Positions 33,309 through 42,181 are shown, numbered from the stretch's first letter. The stretch: 64,000 bases of DNA from Leucobacter sp. PH1c (GCF_000633415.1 NZ_AYMV01000007.1:1-64000), one strand, 5' to 3'. The notes: a model not told the origin generated them from the sequence alone. Numbers and translations: made by a program.

Positions 33309-33998
33309 ATGGCAGCAGAGAAGGCGAAGCGCGACGGTCGCATCAAGCAGATGATCGAGATCTACCGGACCACGAAGGTCCATGATCGGAATCTTCCGTG
33401 GGTGCTGCTCGCCGTGTTCATCGCGCCCATCCTCGTCTCCGTGCTCCTCGCCTGGCTCCTGCCCGGCGGGTGGTTCGGCTGGGTGATCTGGCCGATCTCG
33501 GGCATTCTCGTGGGCCTGCTCCTCGTCATGATCGTGCTCGGCCGCCGCGCCGAGAAGATGGCGTACCAGCAGATCGAGGGCCGCCCCGGCGCGGTCGGCG
33601 CGGTCGTGCAGGGTGCGCTGCGCCGCTCGTGGCGCGGCTCCGAGGTGCCGATCGCCATCAACCGCAACCAGGACGCGGTCTACCGCGTGGTGGGGCGCGG
33701 TGGCGTCGTGCTCATCTCCGAGGGTTCGCGCGCGCGTACGGAGCGCATGGCAGCGGACGAGGAGCGCAAGGTGAAGCGCGCGCTCCGCAACGTCGAGGTC
33801 GTGCACCTCTACGTCGGCCCGGACGGCGACGGCATCCCGCTCGCGAAGCTCTCGAAGACGCTCGTCAAGCTCAAGCCGAAGCTCTCGCGCAACGAGGTCG
33901 CTGCGGTCTACAACCGTCTGAGCTCGCTGCAGGCTGCGCCGGTCGGCATCCCGAAGGGGATGGATCCGAACCGCATCCGCTCGCAGCGCCCCCGCTAA
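33309..33998 (+). CDS. DUF4191 membrane protein
   Basis: 229 residues. A basic N-terminus (AAEKAKRDGRIKQ) precedes two hydrophobic segments (about 30-50 and 56-75). A long soluble C-terminal domain follows, with QGALRRSWRGSEVPIAINRN and KLSKTLVKLKPKLSRNEVA. This matches DUF4191, an actinobacterial family of unknown function usually located between the lipoate/2-oxoacid dehydrogenase genes and glnA, as here. The RDD gene starts five bases after its stop, implying an operon. Confidence 0.88.
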   Translation: MAAEKAKRDGRIKQMIEIYRTTKVHDRNLPWVLLAVFIAPILVSVLLAWLLPGGWFGWVIWPISGILVGLLLVMIVLGRRAEKMAYQQIEGRPGAVGAVVQGALRRSWRGSEVPIAINRNQDAVYRVVGRGGVVLISEGSRARTERMAADEERKVKRALRNVEVVHLYVGPDGDGIPLAKLSKTLVKLKPKLSRNEVAAVYNRLSSLQAAPVGIPKGMDPNRIRSQRPR

Positions 33999-34003
33999 GC
34001 CCG

Positions 34004-34432
34004 ATGGCCCCCTCGACTCCCCAGCGCTTCGGCGATCTTGAGCCCAGCGCGTGGCCGGGTGAGCGCCTCGGCCTGCCCGAGAGCGGCCCGCGATCGGTGG
34101 GCCGTCTCGGTCGACGCGTCCTCGCGATCCTGATCGACTGGGGCCTCGCGGCCCTCCCCGCCTACTTCCTCGTGGGCGGCCCAAACGCGAGCTGGTGGCA
34201 CTTTGGCTGCTTCGCGCTCATGCAGATCATCTTCATTCCGACGATCGGTGGCTCGATCGGGCACCGACTCCTCGGCATGCGGGTCGTGCCGATCGCGGGC
34301 GGGTGGGTCGGTGTGTGGCGCCCGATCGTGCGCACGGCGCTCATCTGCCTCGTGATCCCGGTGCTCGTCTGGGATTCGGACCAGCGCGGCTTCCACGACA
34401 AGATCGCGGGAACCGTTCTCGTCCGCGGCTGA
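34004..34432 (+). CDS. RDD family membrane protein
   Basis: 142 residues. The RDD domain begins with GRRVLAILIDWGLAALPAY (first transmembrane segment with the characteristic Arg and Asp). Two further hydrophobic segments follow, around WWHFGCFALMQIIFIPTIGG and ALICLVIPVLVW, with GHRLLGMRVV between and QRGFHDKIAGTVLV at the end. Some RDD proteins act in ion transport or compatible-solute exchange; no specific role can be given. It lies between DUF4191 and glnA, a common actinobacterial order. Confidence 0.88.
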   Translation: MAPSTPQRFGDLEPSAWPGERLGLPESGPRSVGRLGRRVLAILIDWGLAALPAYFLVGGPNASWWHFGCFALMQIIFIPTIGGSIGHRLLGMRVVPIAGGWVGVWRPIVRTALICLVIPVLVWDSDQRGFHDKIAGTVLVRG

Positions 34433-34471
34433 GCCCGAGGCGCCCCCGTTCCCTCCGAGTTTCGTGTGCGT

Positions 34472-34509
34472 GTAACACTCGCGAAACATGAGAATCACGG
34501 TTCCGAAAC
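34472..34509 (+). promoter_or_regulatory. GlnR box upstream of glnA
   Basis: Four half-sites stand in exact register: GTAAC, six bases, GAAAC, six bases, ATCAC, six bases, GAAAC. This is the arrangement described for the nitrogen regulator GlnR of streptomycetes and mycobacteria (gTnAC-n6-GaAAC twice). The last half-site ends ten bases before a TAAGCT -10 hexamer, so the box covers the -35 region. Activation of glnA under nitrogen limitation is the expected effect; glnR itself is not in the window. Confidence 0.7.
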
Positions 34510-34519
34510 GCTGCGCACA

Positions 34520-34525
34520 TAAGCT
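34520..34525 (+). promoter_or_regulatory. Candidate -10 box of glnA (TAAGCT)
   Basis: TAAGCT follows the GlnR-type box and would give a leader of about 42 bases before the glnA ATG, which has its own GAGGAG site. Confidence 0.45.
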
Positions 34526-34573
34526 GGTCTCAAGCGAACGGTGCCTGAGGGCACACCGGCAATGAGGAGCAGC

Positions 34574-35998
34574 ATGTTCACCACCCCCCAGGAAGTCATC
34601 GACTTCATCAAGGAAACCGACGTCAAGTTTGTCGACATCCGCTTCACGGATCTTCCGGGGGTGCAGCAGCACTTCAACATTCCCGCGGCCACCGTCGATG
34701 ATGATTTCTTCGAGGTCGGGCAGATGTTCGACGGTTCCTCGATCCGCGGCTTCGCGGGCATCGCCGAGTCGGACCTGCAGCTCATCCCCGACGTCACCAC
34801 GGCCTACGTCGATCAGTTCCGCCTCGAGCGCACGCTGATCGTGGTCTGCGACATCTTCAACCCGCGCACGGGTGAGATCTACTCGAAGGATCCCCGCCAG
34901 GTCGCGAAGAAGGCCGAGCAGTACCTGGTCTCGACGGGCATCGCCGACACCGCGTTCTTCGCGCCGGAGGCCGAGTTCTACATCCTCGACTCGGTCCGCT
35001 ACGCGAACACCCCGCAGCGCACGTTCTACGAGATCGACTCGGAGGAGGCGCACTGGAACTCCGGCCGCAAGGTCGAGGGCGGTAACCTCGGCAACACGAC
35101 GCCGGCCAAGGGCGGCTACTTCCCCGTCTCCCCCGTTGACAAGCAGGCCGATCTGCGCGACGACATCTCGCTCCGCCTCGTCGAGGCCGGCCTCCACCTC
35201 GAGCGCTCGCACCACGAGGTCGGCGCGCCCGGCCAGGCCGAGATCAACTACCGCTTCGACACGATGGTGAACGCTGCCGACGACGTGCTGAAGTTCAAGT
35301 ACATCGTGAAGAACACGGCCGAGCTCTGGGGCAAGACCGCCACCTTCATGCCGAAGCCGGTCTTCGGTGACAACGGTTCGGGCATGCACACGCACATGTC
35401 GCTCTGGAAGGGTGGCGATCCCCTGTTCTACGACGAGAACGGCTACGCCGGCCTCTCGGACACGGCCCGCTGGTTCATCGGCGGGATCCTGCACCACGCT
35501 CCCGCGCTGCTCGCGTTCACGAACCCGACGATCAACAGCTACCGCCGTCTCGTGAAGGGCTACGAGGCGCCGGTGAACCTGGCGTACTCCGCGGGCAACC
35601 GCTCCGCCGCGGTTCGCATCCCGCTCACGGGCTCGAACCCCAAGGCGAAGCGCATCGAGTTCCGCGCTCCCGACGCCTCGGGCAACCCGTACCTCGCGTT
35701 CGCCGCGCAGCTCATGGCCGGCCTTGACGGCATCCGCAACCGGATCGAGCCGATGGAGCCCATCGACAAGGACCTCTACGAGCTCCCCCCGGAGGAGGCG
35801 AAGAACATCCCGCAGGTCCCCGGATCGCTCGAGGAGGCGCTCGCGGCACTCGAGGCGGATCACGACTTCCTGCTCGAGGGCGGCGTGTTCACCGAGGAGC
35901 TGATCCAGACCTGGATCGAGCTGAAGAACGAACTGGAGATCGCCCCCATGGCGCTCCGGCCGCACCCCTTCGAGTTCGAGCTCTACTACGGCGTGTAA
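34574..35998 (+). CDS. glnA: Glutamine synthetase I (adenylylatable, GlnA1 type)
   Basis: 474 residues, the dodecameric type I beta form. It makes glutamine from glutamate, ammonia and ATP. The Asp-latch FDGSSIRGF, metal-binding EAEFYI and [15 protein letters not shown]-site GSGMHTHMS, and NRSAAVRIP are present. Tyr402 in DLYELPPEE is the adenylylation target of GlnE, encoded 1.6 kb further on. The start ATG is chosen by GAGGAG just upstream and by the family start; a GTG 11 codons earlier is in frame. Expression is probably under GlnR. Confidence 0.97.
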   Translation: MFTTPQEVIDFIKETDVKFVDIRFTDLPGVQQHFNIPAATVDDDFFEVGQMFDGSSIRGFAGIAESDLQLIPDVTTAYVDQFRLERTLIVVCDIFNPRTGEIYSKDPRQVAKKAEQYLVSTGIADTAFFAPEAEFYILDSVRYANTPQRTFYEIDSEEAHWNSGRKVEGGNLGNTTPAKGGYFPVSPVDKQADLRDDISLRLVEAGLHLERSHHEVGAPGQAEINYRFDTMVNAADDVLKFKYIVKNTAELWGKTATFMPKPVFGDNGSGMHTHMSLWKGGDPLFYDENGYAGLSDTARWFIGGILHHAPALLAFTNPTINSYRRLVKGYEAPVNLAYSAGNRSAAVRIPLTGSNPKAKRIEFRAPDASGNPYLAFAAQLMAGLDGIRNRIEPMEPIDKDLYELPPEEAKNIPQVPGSLEEALAALEADHDFLLEGGVFTEELIQTWIELKNELEIAPMALRPHPFEFELYYGV

Positions 35999-36019
35999 GC
36001 ACTCCTCGCCCGCACCGAG

Positions 36020-36062
36020 AAGCCCCCGGAGCGCCTGCGCAGCAGGCGGCCCCGGGGGCTTT
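36020..36062 (+). terminator. Terminator of glnA
   Basis: AAGCCCCCGG and CCGGGGGCTT form the outer stem with an inner CGCCTGC/GCAGGCG pair, followed by a short TTTC. This is the most canonical terminator in the window. Confidence 0.85.
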
Positions 36063-36086
36063 CCCGTGTGTCGGGCGGGATCTCGT

Positions 36087-36392
36087 CTACGCGGCGATCT
36101 GCCAGGCGCCCACGAAGATGAGCGCGAACACCACGAGGCCGGTCGCGCCCAGGAAGCCGAGCCCGCCCAACACGATCCCCGTGATCGCGAGACCGCCGGC
36201 CTGGCGGCGCCGCAGTGCGACACTGCCGCAGATGATCGCGGCGAGGCCCGCAGCGGCGGCGAAGATGGGCGTGGTGAAGCCGCCGAGGATCGGGAAGAGC
36301 ACGCCGAGCAGCACGAGGCTCAGGATGCCGAGTGTCAGTGCGGAGGTGGCGAGCCTGCGCTCTGCGGGGAGGGCGGTGGTGGCGGCGTTCAT
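36087..36392 (-). CDS. Small membrane protein (DUF4190-like)
   Basis: 101 residues with three hydrophobic segments (about 18-38, 40-58, 72-97) and short charged loops (SVALRRRQAGG). The AGGLAITGIVLGGLGFL segment resembles DUF4190 proteins. No function is known. AAGGA lies five bases before the ATG at 36392; the frame is open further upstream (to 36458), but that would place the start inside the promoter palindrome. It is divergent from the MpaB-like gene. Confidence 0.7.
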   Translation of the reverse strand: MNAATTALPAERRLATSALTLGILSLVLLGVLFPILGGFTTPIFAAAAGLAAIICGSVALRRRQAGGLAITGIVLGGLGFLGATGLVVFALIFVGAWQIAA

Positions 36393-36433
36393 TCGGATCC
36401 TTCGAGCGGGGCGTCGTGCGCCTGCGGAGAAAC

Positions 36434-36465
36434 TTGGACTATCGCTAATATAAGCCATAGTCCAA
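36434..36465. promoter_or_regulatory. Symmetric divergent promoter or operator
   Basis: Perfect nine-base arms TTGGACTAT and ATAGTCCAA flank a 14-base AT-rich, nearly palindromic spacer. On each strand TTGGAC works as a -35 box, followed after 16 bases by CATAGT (plus) or GATAGT (minus) as -10. The element therefore reads as one promoter facing both ways, and its symmetry would also suit a dimeric regulator. It lies between the small membrane protein gene and the MpaB-like gene. Confidence 0.55.
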
Positions 36466-36487
36466 TTACTTCGTGAAATGAGGCCCC

Positions 36488-37360
36488 GTGTCCGTCGAAT
36501 CCCCCAGCCGCACGCTTGCAGATGCGCCCCGCGCCGACGAGGGCTACTACGGCCCCGAGAGCCTGTCGTGGCGCATCTTCTCGGACCCCTCCTCGATGCT
36601 CGGGGCGAAGAACGCCCTCTTCCTCCAGATGCTCGAGCCCGCCATGATGACCCACTTCGAGCGCGTCTCTCTCACCTCCGACGGCCCCGAGGAGATGGCG
36701 CTGCGCTTCGATCGCACCTCGGCCTATCTCCGTGACGCGATCTTCGCGGACCGCGCCCATGCCGACGCCGCGGCCGCCCACGTCGATCGCCTCCACGAGC
36801 GCGCCTCGTGGACGAATCCGGAGACGGGCGAGGTGGTGAGCGCGAAGCAGCCCGAGTGGCAGCGTTGGACCTGGTGGACGTACATCTGGTCCGCGCTTCG
36901 CGGCTATCAGGAGTTCGGCCCCGGGCTTAGCACGGACGAGGCGGATCGCGCGGTCCGCGAGTCTCGCCTGGGTGCGGAGAAGCTGTTCGTTCCCGGGCCC
37001 TACTTCGAGACCTTCGCGGACCTCGACCAGTACATCCGGGACGAACTCAACACGAAGTCGCTCACGCTCTTTGCGGCGCTCGCCGGGCACACCCTCCGGC
37101 ACCCGGACGTCTCGGGGCCCATCGCGAAGTGGGCGACGCGGCGCGTGATTAACGGCATCCTCTCGCTGCTGCCGGAGAGCGCGCTCTACTTCTACGCGGT
37201 CGAGGATCGCAGCGCTCGGGAGCTCGCCCGCGGCGCCCGCTTCACGCGCTTCGTGGCGCGACTCGCGCGGAAGAACCAGACGGCGGAGCAGCTCATGGCC
37301 CAGGCGGTCGGCGAGTCGATCGCCCAGCCGTACCAGCGGGTGCGCCCGGCGCGTTCCTGA
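36488..37360 (+). CDS. Oxygenase MpaB-like / DUF2236 protein
   Basis: 290 residues matching DUF2236, the family of the fungal oxygenase MpaB and the latex-clearing protein Lcp. Typical blocks are SWRIFSDPSSMLGAKNALFLQMLEPAMM, DRTSAYLRDAIFAD, the TYIWSALRGYQEFG region and VPGPYFETFADLDQYI. Many bacterial members are annotated only as oxygenase-like and substrates are unknown. The GTG start has GAGG a few bases upstream. The gene is alone on its transcript, controlled by the symmetric element, and ends in a clear hairpin. Confidence 0.85.
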   Translation: MSVESPSRTLADAPRADEGYYGPESLSWRIFSDPSSMLGAKNALFLQMLEPAMMTHFERVSLTSDGPEEMALRFDRTSAYLRDAIFADRAHADAAAAHVDRLHERASWTNPETGEVVSAKQPEWQRWTWWTYIWSALRGYQEFGPGLSTDEADRAVRESRLGAEKLFVPGPYFETFADLDQYIRDELNTKSLTLFAALAGHTLRHPDVSGPIAKWATRRVINGILSLLPESALYFYAVEDRSARELARGARFTRFVARLARKNQTAEQLMAQAVGESIAQPYQRVRPARS

Positions 37361-37372
37361 TGGGTGCCCAGA

Positions 37373-37419
37373 CACCACTCGAGCCGGTCCGCGTGGGACG
37401 CGGGCCGGCTCGAGTGGTG
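37373..37419 (+). terminator. Terminator of the MpaB-like gene
   Basis: CACCACTCGAGCCGG and CCGGCTCGAGTGGTG form a perfect 15-base stem; the loop can pair further through CGCG/CGCG. Confidence 0.85.
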
Positions 37420-37477
37420 GCGCGGGGTGAATCCCCGTGGCAACGACGCTGTTGCGGCGCTGAGTAGCGCGAGTGCG

Positions 37478-37555
37478 CTAGGACTCGAGCTCGTCTTCGA
37501 GCTCGGAGCCGTCCTCTGCGAGGAGGGCCTCCAGGAGTGATTGTAGGTACTGCAT
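37478..37555 (-). CDS. Candidate 25-residue leaderless microprotein
   Basis: ATG to TAG encodes 25 residues starting MQYLQSLLEALLAEDG and ending LEDELES: an amphipathic Leu-rich helix with an acidic tail. About 19 of 24 third codon positions are G or C, like real genes here. TAACCT lies seven bases before the ATG, the same geometry as the other leaderless starts in this window; no ribosome-binding site is present. It sits in the 276-base gap between the MpaB-like gene and glnE. I recognise no homologue and the function is unknown. Confidence 0.45.
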   Translation of the reverse strand: MQYLQSLLEALLAEDGSELEDELES

Positions 37556-37562
37556 AACGATC

Positions 37563-37568
37563 AGGTTA
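37563..37568 (-). promoter_or_regulatory. -10 hexamer TAACCT of the 25-codon ORF
   Basis: TAACCT, seven bases (GATCGTT), then ATG. The -35 region is unremarkable. Confidence 0.4.
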
Positions 37569-37636
37569 CGCTTCGATAACGTCTTTGGGAAGACCCCGAG
37601 GTGAACGGCAGGCAAACGATGCGTCTGCTGGGAGAT

Positions 37637-40600
37637 TCACCGACGTTCTGGGAAATCGACGGGGTCGTAGCCGAAGAACTCGCGCTCGACGACGCCACGG
37701 GCGCGGCGAGAAACGGCGAACCAGCGTTCTTCGAGCTCGGAGGTGCGGCGGCGCGGCATGCCCAGCACGCTCGCGATCCCCTCGAGCTCCCCGCGATCGA
37801 CGGGCAAGGAATCGCTCGCCCGCCCGTTCCACAGCTTCAACGCCGATCGGACGCTGCTCGCGAAGCGCCACGACTCCGCGAGGATCTCGGCGTCCTCCGC
37901 GGCGATCAGCTCGTGCTCGGCCGCGGCCCCGAGGGCTCGGAGCGTCTCGACCGTGCGGAGCGCCGGGAACCGGGCCCCGAAGCGCAGCTGCAGGAGCTGC
38001 ACGAGCCACTCCACATCCGTCAGGCCGCCCGGGCCCAGCTTCAAGTGCCGCTTCGGATCCGCGCCGCGCGGCAGCCGCTCGGCCTCCACGCGCGCCTTCA
38101 TCCGGCGGATCTCGCGCACCTGCTCGTCGCCGAACTCCGCCGGGTAGCGGATCTCGTCGGCGAGCTCGATGAACGCGAGCCCGAGCGGAGCATCGCCCGC
38201 GACGGGCCGGGCGCGGAGCAGCGCCTGTGCCTCCCAGGTGACCGACCACCGCTCGTAGTACGCGCGCGAGGCGTCGAGGCTCCGAGCCAGTGGCCCGTTC
38301 TTGCCCTCGGGCCGCAGATCGAAATCGAGATCGACCGGGAAGCGCGGATCCGAGACCAGGCGGCGCAGCTCGGTGACCCGCTTGATCGCCGCGCGCGAGG
38401 CGCGATCCGCGGGCACCGCCGAGGCGGGCCGGAATACCGCGATCAGGTCGATGTCCGAAGCGAAGCCGAGCTCGCCGCCCCCGTAGCGGCCCATGCCGAT
38501 CAGGGCGAGCGTCGCCTCCTCGGGCTGCTCCGCGATCTGCGCGGCGCGGTCGAGCATGATGAGGAGGGCGTCGAGCAGCGCGGTGTGCGCGGCGTCGAGC
38601 CCGCGCGCGACATCGGGCTCGTCGATCACTCCCGTGATCCGTCCCATTGCGAGCCGCAGTACCTCGCGCCGATGGACTCCGCGCAGCGCGGCAGCGGCAT
38701 CATCCACCGTGGCGCGCCGCGAGGCGAGCGCTCGCATCTCCTCGCGCAGCGCGTCGAGCCCGCGCGGCTGGAGCGCGGCGTCGCTCTCCAGCCAGGCCAC
38801 GGCCTCGGGAATGGTCTCCAGGAGCTCGGCGGCGAAGCGGGAGGACGAGAGCACCCGCGTGAGCCGCTCGGCGGCCTCGGCTCCGTCCCGGAGGAGGCGG
38901 AGATACCAGGGGGACTCCCGGTTCGCCTCGCTCACCCGGCGGAAGGCGAGGAGCCCGTAGTCGGGGTCCGTGCCGTCGGCGAGCCACTGGAGCAGCACGG
39001 GGAGCAGGTTGCGATGGATCCTGGCGCGGCGGGAGGTGCCGCGGGTGAGCTCGGCGAGGTGGCGGATCGCCCCCTCCGGATCGCGGAAGCCGATGCTCGC
39101 GAGCCGGGCGCGTGCCTCCGCGCTGCCGAGCACGAGCTCTTCCTCCGGAAGCGCCGCGACGGCGCTGAGGAGCGGTGCGTAGAAGATCTTCAGGTGCAGC
39201 TCGCGCACCTCGCGCTTCGTGCGCCCCCAGGCGGCGAGGAGCTCCTCCCCCGTCGGTGCGAGGCCGCTCGCGCGCGCGAGCACGCGGAGCCCCTCGGCGT
39301 CGGTCGGCATGATCGCTGTGCGCCGCAGCTCGCGCAGCTGCAGGCGGTGCTCCAGGACGCGGAGGAAGCGGTAGTCGGTGGCGAGCCGCTCGCCGTCGCT
39401 CCGTGCGATGTAGCCGCCGTCCACGAGGGCGTGGAGCGCGGGGAGCGTGCCGCGCAGGTGCAGGCGCTCGTCGTACTGCCCGTGGACGAGCTGCAGCAGC
39501 TGCACGCTGAACTCGATGTCGCGCAGCCCGCCCGGGCCGAGCTTCAGCTGCACCTCCAGATCGTCGTCGTCGATGTGCTCGGTGACCCGCTCGCGCATCC
39601 GCTGCACCGAGCCGACGAAGTCCTCACGGTTCGAGGACGCCCACACGGCATCCCGCGTCTGCGCGACGAACTCGGCGCCGAGGCCGAGATCTCCCGCGAG
39701 CGGGCGGGCCTTCAGCAGGGCCTGGAACTCCCACCCCTTCGCCCAGCGCTCGTAGTACGCGAGCATCGAGCCGAGCGTACGCACGAGCGCGCCCTGGCGG
39801 CCTTCGGGGCGGAGATTCGCGTCGAGCTCCCAGAGCGGCGGCTCGATCCCCGGGTCGTGGATCCCGCGCATCGTCTCGCTCGCGAGGCGCGTCGCGATGC
39901 GGATGAGCGCGTCCGTGTCGAGCACGTCGTCGCCGTCCTCAGGATCCTCGGCGCTACGCGCGATGAACACGACGTCGACGTCCGAGACCACGTTGAGTTC
40001 CTCGGCGCCGCACTTGCCCATGGCCACGATCCCGAGTTCGACGGCCGCCACGCGCTCCGCGCGCACCGCGGGCCCGTGCACGCCCGCGGTGAGCGAGGCG
40101 CGGGCCACGGCGAGCGAGGCCTCGACGGCGGCGCCGGCGAGCGCGGAGAGGCAGGCCGAGACGTGCTCGAACGACTCGAGCGCGAGGCCCTCGGCCGTGC
40201 GCTCCAGATCGAAGAGCATCACGCTCGCGAGCAGCTCGCGATACGCCACGCGGAGCGCCGCCCAGCCTGCGCCGCCCGACAGCGTGGCCCCCGTCGCCGT
40301 GTCGCGCACGGCGGAGAGTAGCTCGCCGAGTGCCTGCTCGGCGGGGACGAGCGCGCCGCCGCGGGCGAGGAGCTCGGCCAGCTGCCCCGGCTGCCTGGCG
40401 AAGAAATCACCGAGCGCGGGTGACGCGCCGACGAGCCGGCACAGCCGGGTCAGCTCGACGCCGTCGAGCCCGCCGACGAGCGCCTCATGACGCTCGGCGA
40501 GCTCGCGGATCCGGAGGAGCGCCGCGTCCGGATCGGCCGCCGCGCCGAAGGCCGCGAGCACGGCATCGGGGCCGAGCTCGAGGTGCGGGAGCAGCGCTTC

Positions 40601-40684
40601 GAGCGCTGCGCGCGATGCCGTGAGCTCCTGGAACCCTGCGCGCGCGAGCGCGGCGAGGGTGAACGCGGACTGCGTCGCTGCCAT
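37637..40684 (-). CDS. glnE: Bifunctional glutamine synthetase adenylyltransferase/deadenylase
   Basis: About 1015 residues. Two nucleotidyltransferase domains are visible: the N-terminal deadenylating one with VVSDVDVVF and LDANLRPEG, and the C-terminal adenylylating one with FASDIDLIAVF and DFDLRPEGKNG, each followed by a KLGPGG motif with the DIEF or DVEW pair. It switches GlnA1 off and on by modifying its Tyr402. The ATG at 40684 lies 16 bases after the glnA2 stop, giving a glnA2-glnE operon. The frame continues upstream into glnA2, so the start is inferred from the family. Confidence 0.95.
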   Translation of the reverse strand: MAATQSAFTLAALARAGFQELTASRAALEALLPHLELGPDAVLAAFGAAADPDAALLRIRELAERHEALVGGLDGVELTRLCRLVGASPALGDFFARQPGQLAELLARGGALVPAEQALGELLSAVRDTATGATLSGGAGWAALRVAYRELLASVMLFDLERTAEGLALESFEHVSACLSALAGAAVEASLAVARASLTAGVHGPAVRAERVAAVELGIVAMGKCGAEELNVVSDVDVVFIARSAEDPEDGDDVLDTDALIRIATRLASETMRGIHDPGIEPPLWELDANLRPEGRQGALVRTLGSMLAYYERWAKGWEFQALLKARPLAGDLGLGAEFVAQTRDAVWASSNREDFVGSVQRMRERVTEHIDDDDLEVQLKLGPGGLRDIEFSVQLLQLVHGQYDERLHLRGTLPALHALVDGGYIARSDGERLATDYRFLRVLEHRLQLRELRRTAIMPTDAEGLRVLARASGLAPTGEELLAAWGRTKREVRELHLKIFYAPLLSAVAALPEEELVLGSAEARARLASIGFRDPEGAIRHLAELTRGTSRRARIHRNLLPVLLQWLADGTDPDYGLLAFRRVSEANRESPWYLRLLRDGAEAAERLTRVLSSSRFAAELLETIPEAVAWLESDAALQPRGLDALREEMRALASRRATVDDAAAALRGVHRREVLRLAMGRITGVIDEPDVARGLDAAHTALLDALLIMLDRAAQIAEQPEEATLALIGMGRYGGGELGFASDIDLIAVFRPASAVPADRASRAAIKRVTELRRLVSDPRFPVDLDFDLRPEGKNGPLARSLDASRAYYERWSVTWEAQALLRARPVAGDAPLGLAFIELADEIRYPAEFGDEQVREIRRMKARVEAERLPRGADPKRHLKLGPGGLTDVEWLVQLLQLRFGARFPALRTVETLRALGAAAEHELIAAEDAEILAESWRFASSVRSALKLWNGRASDSLPVDRGELEGIASVLGMPRRRTSELEERWFAVSRRARGVVEREFFGYDPVDFPERR

Positions 40685-40700
40685 CGCGAGTGCGCCTCGC

Positions 40701-42038
40701 CTAGACCGTGTCGAGCATCGAAGAGAGCTCGTACGGCGTGACCTGGCTGCGGTACTCCGCGACCTCGCGCCGCTTGTCGCGCAGGAAGTAGGCGAAGACC
40801 TGCTCCCCCAGCGTCTCGGCGACGAGCTCCGAGCGCTCCATGACCGCGAGCGCGTGGTCGAGGCTCGTGGGGAGCGCGTCGAAGCCCATGGCCCGGCGCT
40901 CGCCATCGCTCAGCGCCCAGACGTTGTTCTCCGCCTCGGGCGGCAGCTCGTACTCCTCCTCGATGCCCTTCAACCCCGCGGCGAGCAGCACCGAGAATCC
41001 GAGGTAGGGGTTCACCGCGCTGTCGAGTGCGCGGTACTCGACGCGCGCGGCGCCGCCCTTGCCCGGCTTGTACATGGGCACGCGCACGAGCGCCGAACGG
41101 TTGTTGTGGCCCCAGCTCACGAAGGAGGGCGCTTCGTCACCGCCCCAGAGGCGCTTGTAGGAGTTGATGTACTGGTTCGTGACCGCCGTGATCTCGGGTG
41201 CGTGGCGCAGGAGACCCGCGACGAAGCGGCGGCCGGTCTGCGAGAGCTGGTACTTCGCGCCGGGATCGTAGAACGCATTCGTATCGCCCTCGAAGAGCGA
41301 GAGGTGCGTGTGCATGCCGGATCCGGGCTGACCGGCGAGCGGCTTCGGCATGAATGTGGCGTGCACGCCCTGGGCGATCGCGACCTCCTTCACGACCGTG
41401 CGGAACGTCATGAGGTTGTCCGCCGTCGTCAGTGCATCGGCGTAGCGCAGGTCGATCTCGTTCTGACCCGGCCCCGCCTCATGGTGGCTGAACTCGACCG
41501 AGATGCCGAGATCCTCCAGCATCGCAACGCTCTCGCGGCGGAAGTCGTGGGCCGTACCGCCCGGAACGTTGTCGAAGTAACCCGCGCGATCGACGGGCAC
41601 CGGGCCGGTCGTGCCGAACTCCTTCGACTTCAGCAGGTAGAACTCGATCTCGGGGTGCGTGTAGAAGGTGAAGCCCTGATCCGCCGCGTGCGCGAGCGTG
41701 CGCTTCAGCACGTTGCGGGGATCGGCGACGGCCGGCTCACCGTTCGGCGTGCGGATGTCGCAGAACATCCGGGCGGTCGGCGTGTCCTTGCTGCGCCAGG
41801 GCAGCAGCTGGAACGTCGCCGGATCCGGGATCGCGAGCAGATCCGACTCGTAGGCCCGGGTGAGCCCCTCGATCGCGGAGCCGTCGAAGCCGATGCCCTC
41901 GCTGAACGCCCCCTCGACCTCGGCCGGTGCGAGCGCGACCGATTTCAGGGTGCCGGAGACGTCGCTGAACCAGAGCCGAACGAACTTGACGCCCCGCTCC
42001 TCGATCGTGCGAAGGACGAAATCGCGCTGCTTGCTCAC
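40701..42038 (-). CDS. glnA2: Glutamine synthetase, GlnA2 type
   Basis: 445 residues, the type I alpha-like second glutamine synthetase that precedes glnE in actinobacteria. Metal and substrate motifs are present: FDGSAIEG, HPEIEFYLL, HHEAGPGQNEIDL, GSGMHTHLS and NRSALVRVP. The region corresponding to the GlnA1 adenylylation loop reads NNVWALS, without the DLYELPPEE Tyr, so it should not be modified by GlnE. In streptomycetes some GlnA2-like enzymes glutamylate polyamines, so a role beyond glutamine synthesis is possible. GTG is chosen because GGAG lies five bases upstream. Confidence 0.95.
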   Translation of the reverse strand: MSKQRDFVLRTIEERGVKFVRLWFSDVSGTLKSVALAPAEVEGAFSEGIGFDGSAIEGLTRAYESDLLAIPDPATFQLLPWRSKDTPTARMFCDIRTPNGEPAVADPRNVLKRTLAHAADQGFTFYTHPEIEFYLLKSKEFGTTGPVPVDRAGYFDNVPGGTAHDFRRESVAMLEDLGISVEFSHHEAGPGQNEIDLRYADALTTADNLMTFRTVVKEVAIAQGVHATFMPKPLAGQPGSGMHTHLSLFEGDTNAFYDPGAKYQLSQTGRRFVAGLLRHAPEITAVTNQYINSYKRLWGGDEAPSFVSWGHNNRSALVRVPMYKPGKGGAARVEYRALDSAVNPYLGFSVLLAAGLKGIEEEYELPPEAENNVWALSDGERRAMGFDALPTSLDHALAVMERSELVAETLGEQVFAYFLRDKRREVAEYRSQVTPYELSSMLDTV

Positions 42039-42124
42039 ACCGGCTCCGTTCGTTGCCGCGGCGGCGCTCGGCCGCCGCGTGGGTGATTCGCGCACCGCTC
42101 GATCTGCGGCGTGCGCTCGCGTTC

Positions 42125-42156
42125 AGACTACCGCCCGCGCATGTCGAGCGTGTTAC
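42125..42156 (-). promoter_or_regulatory. glnA2 promoter with possible GlnR half-box
   Basis: On the minus strand GTAAC, six bases, GACAT resembles the first half of a GlnR box, and TAGTCT (42125-42130) is a good -10 hexamer downstream of it. The second half-box is not recognisable, so GlnR control is only suggested. Confidence 0.3.
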
Positions 42157-42181
42157 AGCGGGGCGGGAATTCCGCGCTGGA

